Source of the DNA: JBARKJ01 sp963698885
GTDB lineage: Bacteria > Nitrospirota > JACRHJ01
DNA: 64,000 bases
NCBI GenBank assembly: GCA_963698885.1
Contig: CAVOSJ010000003.1
Span: 372,001 to 436,000, forward strand
Direction of reading: 5' to 3'
The position numbers were made by a program, and so were the translations under genes. The notes beneath the pieces were generated by a model, which was not told the origin of the DNA, searched no databases, and saw nothing but the letters and a program-made list of their open reading frames with translations. Below, piece after piece: positions 61,721-64,000 of the stretch (position 1 is its first letter; every line of letters starts with the position of its first letter).

Positions 61721-62539
61721 TATATTCCCATTATGCAGATGCCGGACTTATCCGCGCCGGCTAACAGTTTCTGCTTCTCAAGCATCAGCGTCTTCCCGGC
61801 CTCGATTGCCAGTACGCTCGCCTTGCTATCCCGCATCGCCTCAAGCGTACGCATCCCGACTACCGGGACGTCGAAGCGCATGTCGTGGTCCTTCTTGCTC
61901 ACCTTCACTATGACTATACCGTCTTTGCCCAGTTCGCCCGCGCGCCTGATGCAGTTGTCCGTCCCTTCCACGGCCTCGACGGCGACGACGGATAAGTCCT
62001 TCACCGCGACGCTCTGGCCGATGTCGTGTTCCGCGACCACCTTAGCCATCCTAAGACCGAACTCGACGTCCGCGGCCTGGTGCTTCGTAGGCTTCGATTT
62101 CGTCATCACCCCAGGTTCCGCAAGGAAGGGCTTCATATATAAAGTGGAATCAAGGAGCGTAATGCCGTTTTTTTCCAGTTCGTCGGCGACGGCGCGCAGG
62201 ATTGATTCACCCTTCTTGTCCGGAAGCGACGCCCAGAGCCTCGCGGCGGTCAGGTCGAGCTTCAAGAGGTCCGACGTGTACATCCTGCGCTTGATTACCT
62301 GGCCGGCCATGACGGCTTTGGTGACGCCCTCTTTCTGAAAAGTTTTTATCAGTTTCCCGAGCTGTGTTATCGAGAGCCAGTGCACGCTGTCCGCCAGCTC
62401 TTCTATGGCGTTGTCCGCCTCCTCCGAGAGCGCGCAGACGACGACGATAAAGCCCTTCGGCCTTCGCGTTGCCGGCCAAAATTAAGGGGAACTTCCCGTT
62501 CCCCGCGATTATGCCCAGCTTCTCCATCTCCGCCGTCAC
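61720..62539 (-). CDS. lpxI: UDP-2,3-diacylglucosamine pyrophosphatase LpxI, frameshifted
   Basis: Hydrolyses UDP-diacyl-glucosamine to lipid X in organisms lacking LpxH. The protein starts LGIIAGNGKFPLILA, then loses frame at CCC 62453-62455 (one extra base); correction gives GFIVVVCALSEEADNAIEELAD and HWLSITQLGKLIKTFQKEGVTKAVMAGQV. The later LLDSTLYMKPFLAEPGVMT and VEAVEGTDNCIRRAG are family blocks. It has 268 residues from ATG 62527 (272 from GTG 62539, which overlaps lpxA). Confidence 0.92.
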
Positions 62540-63312
62540 CTGCAGACGCCCCGTTCGGACGAGGCGACGAATTCGAGGAGCGTCTTCACTTCCGGGAAAT
62601 TACCGTAATCGGCGGAGGCTTTCTCCACTGCGTCCTTTACCGTAAGGCCGCTCCGAAACAGTATCTGATACGCCTTTTTCAGCGCGGATATGGTCTCTTT
62701 TGAAAAGCCTCTCCGAGAAAGGCCGACGATATTCAGGCCGCGCAGCGTGGCCCTGTTGCCGGTCGCGTTCATAAACGGCGGCACGTCCTGCGAGACGGCG
62801 GAGCAAGCGCCCACCATGCTGTGCGCGCCGATCCTCACGAACTGATGGAGTCCGGTAAGCCCGCCTATGATGGCATGTTCATCTATATGGACATGCCCGC
62901 CTATCTGCACGGAGTTCGCGATTATGACATGGTTTCCGATATGGCAGTCGTGCGGGATGTGGGCATATACCATTATAAAGCAGTCGTCGCCTATCACCGT
63001 CGCGCCGCCGCCGCCTTCGGTGCCCCGGTTAATCGTGGTAAACTCGCGTATCCGGTTCCTGTTCCCGATAATAAGTTTGGACTTCTCGCCGCCGAACTTC
63101 AGGTCCTGCGGTATTTCGCCGATGGATGCGGCCTGGTATATCTCGTTGTCCTCGCCAATCTCGACGTATTGCCTTATTACGGCATGGGCGCCGATTTTAG
63201 ACCTTGCGCCTATCGTCACGTCGTCTTCTATGACGGCATAAGGCCCCACGACAACGTCCGGGGCCAGGACCGCCCCGGGATGCACTAACGCGGTCGGATG
63301 TATATTTTGCAT
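62536..63312 (-). CDS. lpxA: UDP-GlcNAc acyltransferase
   Basis: First step of lipid A synthesis: acyl transfer from acyl-ACP to UDP-GlcNAc or its 3-amino analogue. The 258-residue left-handed beta-helix is built of hexapeptide repeats, with the catalytic histidine region VYAHIPHDCHIGNHV (about 118-132) and GGLTGLHQFVRIGAHSMVGACSAVSQDVPPF. With gnnA/gnnB adjacent it may prefer UDP-GlcNAc3N. It lies nine bases after fabZ. Confidence 0.95.
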   Translation of the reverse strand: MQNIHPTALVHPGAVLAPDVVVGPYAVIEDDVTIGARSKIGAHAVIRQYVEIGEDNEIYQAASIGEIPQDLKFGGEKSKLIIGNRNRIREFTTINRGTEGGGGATVIGDDCFIMVYAHIPHDCHIGNHVIIANSVQIGGHVHIDEHAIIGGLTGLHQFVRIGAHSMVGACSAVSQDVPPFMNATGNRATLRGLNIVGLSRRGFSKETISALKKAYQILFRSGLTVKDAVEKASADYGNFPEVKTLLEFVASSERGVCR

Positions 63313-63321
63313 GAAAAGACC

Positions 63322-63750
63322 CTATTCCTTCGCGGTCATGGCCATGAACTCGGCCTCGCAGACGACCTTGCCGTCAACCTTGGCCTCGCCTTTGAACTTA
63401 TACACTTTGCCCCTGACCTGGAGCGGTTCCACTTCGAGCACGAGCTGGTCGCCGGGGACTACCGGCTTTCTGAACTTTACCTTGTCTATGCTCATGAAGT
63501 AGACCATATTGTCGTCGGACTCCACGGTCTTGTGGACAAGTATCCCCGACGCCTGCGCCAACGCCTCGACAATCAGCACGCCCGGCATTATCGGCTTTCC
63601 GGGGAAATGCCCCTGGAAGAAATGCTCGTCGAAGGAGACGTTTTTTATGGCTACCAACCTCTTGCCCGGCTCGACCTCAAGCACCCTGTCCACGTACAGG
63701 AAGGGGTAGCGATGCGGCAGTATCTTCTGAATCTCGATGATGTCCAGCAT
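63322..63750 (-). CDS. fabZ: 3-hydroxyacyl-ACP dehydratase
   Basis: Dehydrates 3-hydroxyacyl-ACP and so competes with LpxA/LpxD for the acyl donor. The 142-residue hot-dog protein has ILPHRYPFLYVDRV (about 9-22) and the catalytic GHFPGKPIMPGVLIVEALAQ, with histidine and glutamate. It begins at the lpxD stop (one-base overlap), the common lpxD-fabZ-lpxA order. Confidence 0.96.
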   Translation of the reverse strand: MLDIIEIQKILPHRYPFLYVDRVLEVEPGKRLVAIKNVSFDEHFFQGHFPGKPIMPGVLIVEALAQASGILVHKTVESDDNMVYFMSIDKVKFRKPVVPGDQLVLEVEPLQVRGKVYKFKGEAKVDGKVVCEAEFMAMTAKE

Positions 63751-64000
63751 TAGCCCTCCGTCCGCATATTTTTATCCAGCTTCTTCTCAAGCTCCAATAT
63801 CTTCTTCCGAAACTCCGGCAGCTTCCTGAGCGCGGCCTGCATCTTGAGCCAGTCCATGTGCGGCACAGCCGGCGAGCCGCTATAGACCTGCCCCGCCTCC
63901 ACGTCGTTCATCACGCCCGACTTCGCGCCGAGCTGCGCGCCGTCCCCTATCTTTATATGGCCCACCAGGCCCGTCTGGCCCCCGATTATCACGCGGCGCC
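63750..64000 (-). CDS. lpxD: LpxD, C-terminal part (runs off the window)
   Basis: The frame is open to the end of the window. It encodes hexapeptide-repeat turns (VIIGGQTGLVGHIKIGDGAQLGA) and a C-terminal helix with PHMDWLKMQAALRKLPE, as in UDP-3-O-acylglucosamine N-acyltransferase. The position before fabZ-lpxA supports LpxD. Only about 83 residues are present; the active site lies upstream and cannot be assessed. Confidence 0.85.
   Translation of the reverse strand, partial: RRVIIGGQTGLVGHIKIGDGAQLGAKSGVMNDVEAGQVYSGSPAVPHMDWLKMQAALRKLPEFRKKILELEKKLDKNMRTEG

Overview
This window looks like a chromosomal segment of an uncultured Gram-negative anaerobe or facultative bacterium. It encodes nearly a whole lipid A/Kdo/heptose pathway, menaquinone synthesis by the futalosine route, a tetraheme c-type cytochrome, a class 1B (PyrK-dependent) dihydroorotate dehydrogenase and a PyrR-controlled pyr operon. 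That combination fits Nitrospirota, Desulfobacterota and related lineages; the sequence alone does not settle the phylum. No rRNA, tRNA or CRISPR array was seen.

Layout. Positions 1-22,500 are all plus strand: a ROK sugar kinase; lepA-lepB plus a small membrane protein; a long pyrimidine operon (pyrR-pyrB-pyrC-phosphoesterase-carA-radical SAM-carB-greA-pyrK-pyrD) behind a PyrR-type attenuator; a metallophosphatase-tetraheme cytochrome; a SAM hydrolase; a CheY-like protein; and a tRNA-thiolation group (miaB, mtaB, a PP-loop ATPase). An AT-rich convergent gap at 22.5-22.74 kb carries a cluster of DnaA-box-like sequences. From there to the end almost everything is minus strand: menaquinone genes (mqnC, mqnE, an amidohydrolase), two membrane proteins, plsY-pgsA, the Kdo set (kdsC, kdsD, kdsA, pyrG, kdsB), and then sugar-nucleotide, heptose and glycosyltransferase genes. 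At 39.4-45.0 kb a plus-strand, AT-rich island (sulfatase-like, decayed capsule glycosyltransferase, sulfotransferase, glycosyltransferases) interrupts the LPS-core cluster. Beyond it come the heptosyltransferases, gmhB, a lipid A acyltransferase, lpxK, waaA, msbA, lpxB, a DegT/oxidoreductase pair, lpxI, lpxA, fabZ and the end of lpxD.

Functionally, kdsD/A/C/B make CMP-Kdo; lpxD/A/I/B/K with the late acyltransferase make lipid A; waaA adds Kdo; rfaE1 and gmhB make activated heptose, which the three GT9 enzymes add; msbA flips the product. The oxidoreductase plus aminotransferase between lpxA and lpxB matches the gnnA-gnnB arrangement and predicts a diamino-glucose (GlcN3N) lipid A.

An important caveat: more than 15 genes carry single-base frameshifts, mostly one extra base in a short homopolymer, inside conserved and often essential genes. 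When they are corrected, each gene returns to normal family length. I therefore annotate these as single genes and treat the shifts as probable sequence errors. The capsule glycosyltransferase at 40.5-41.4 kb and the second, partial waaA copy at 54.3-54.6 kb are better candidates for genuine decay.
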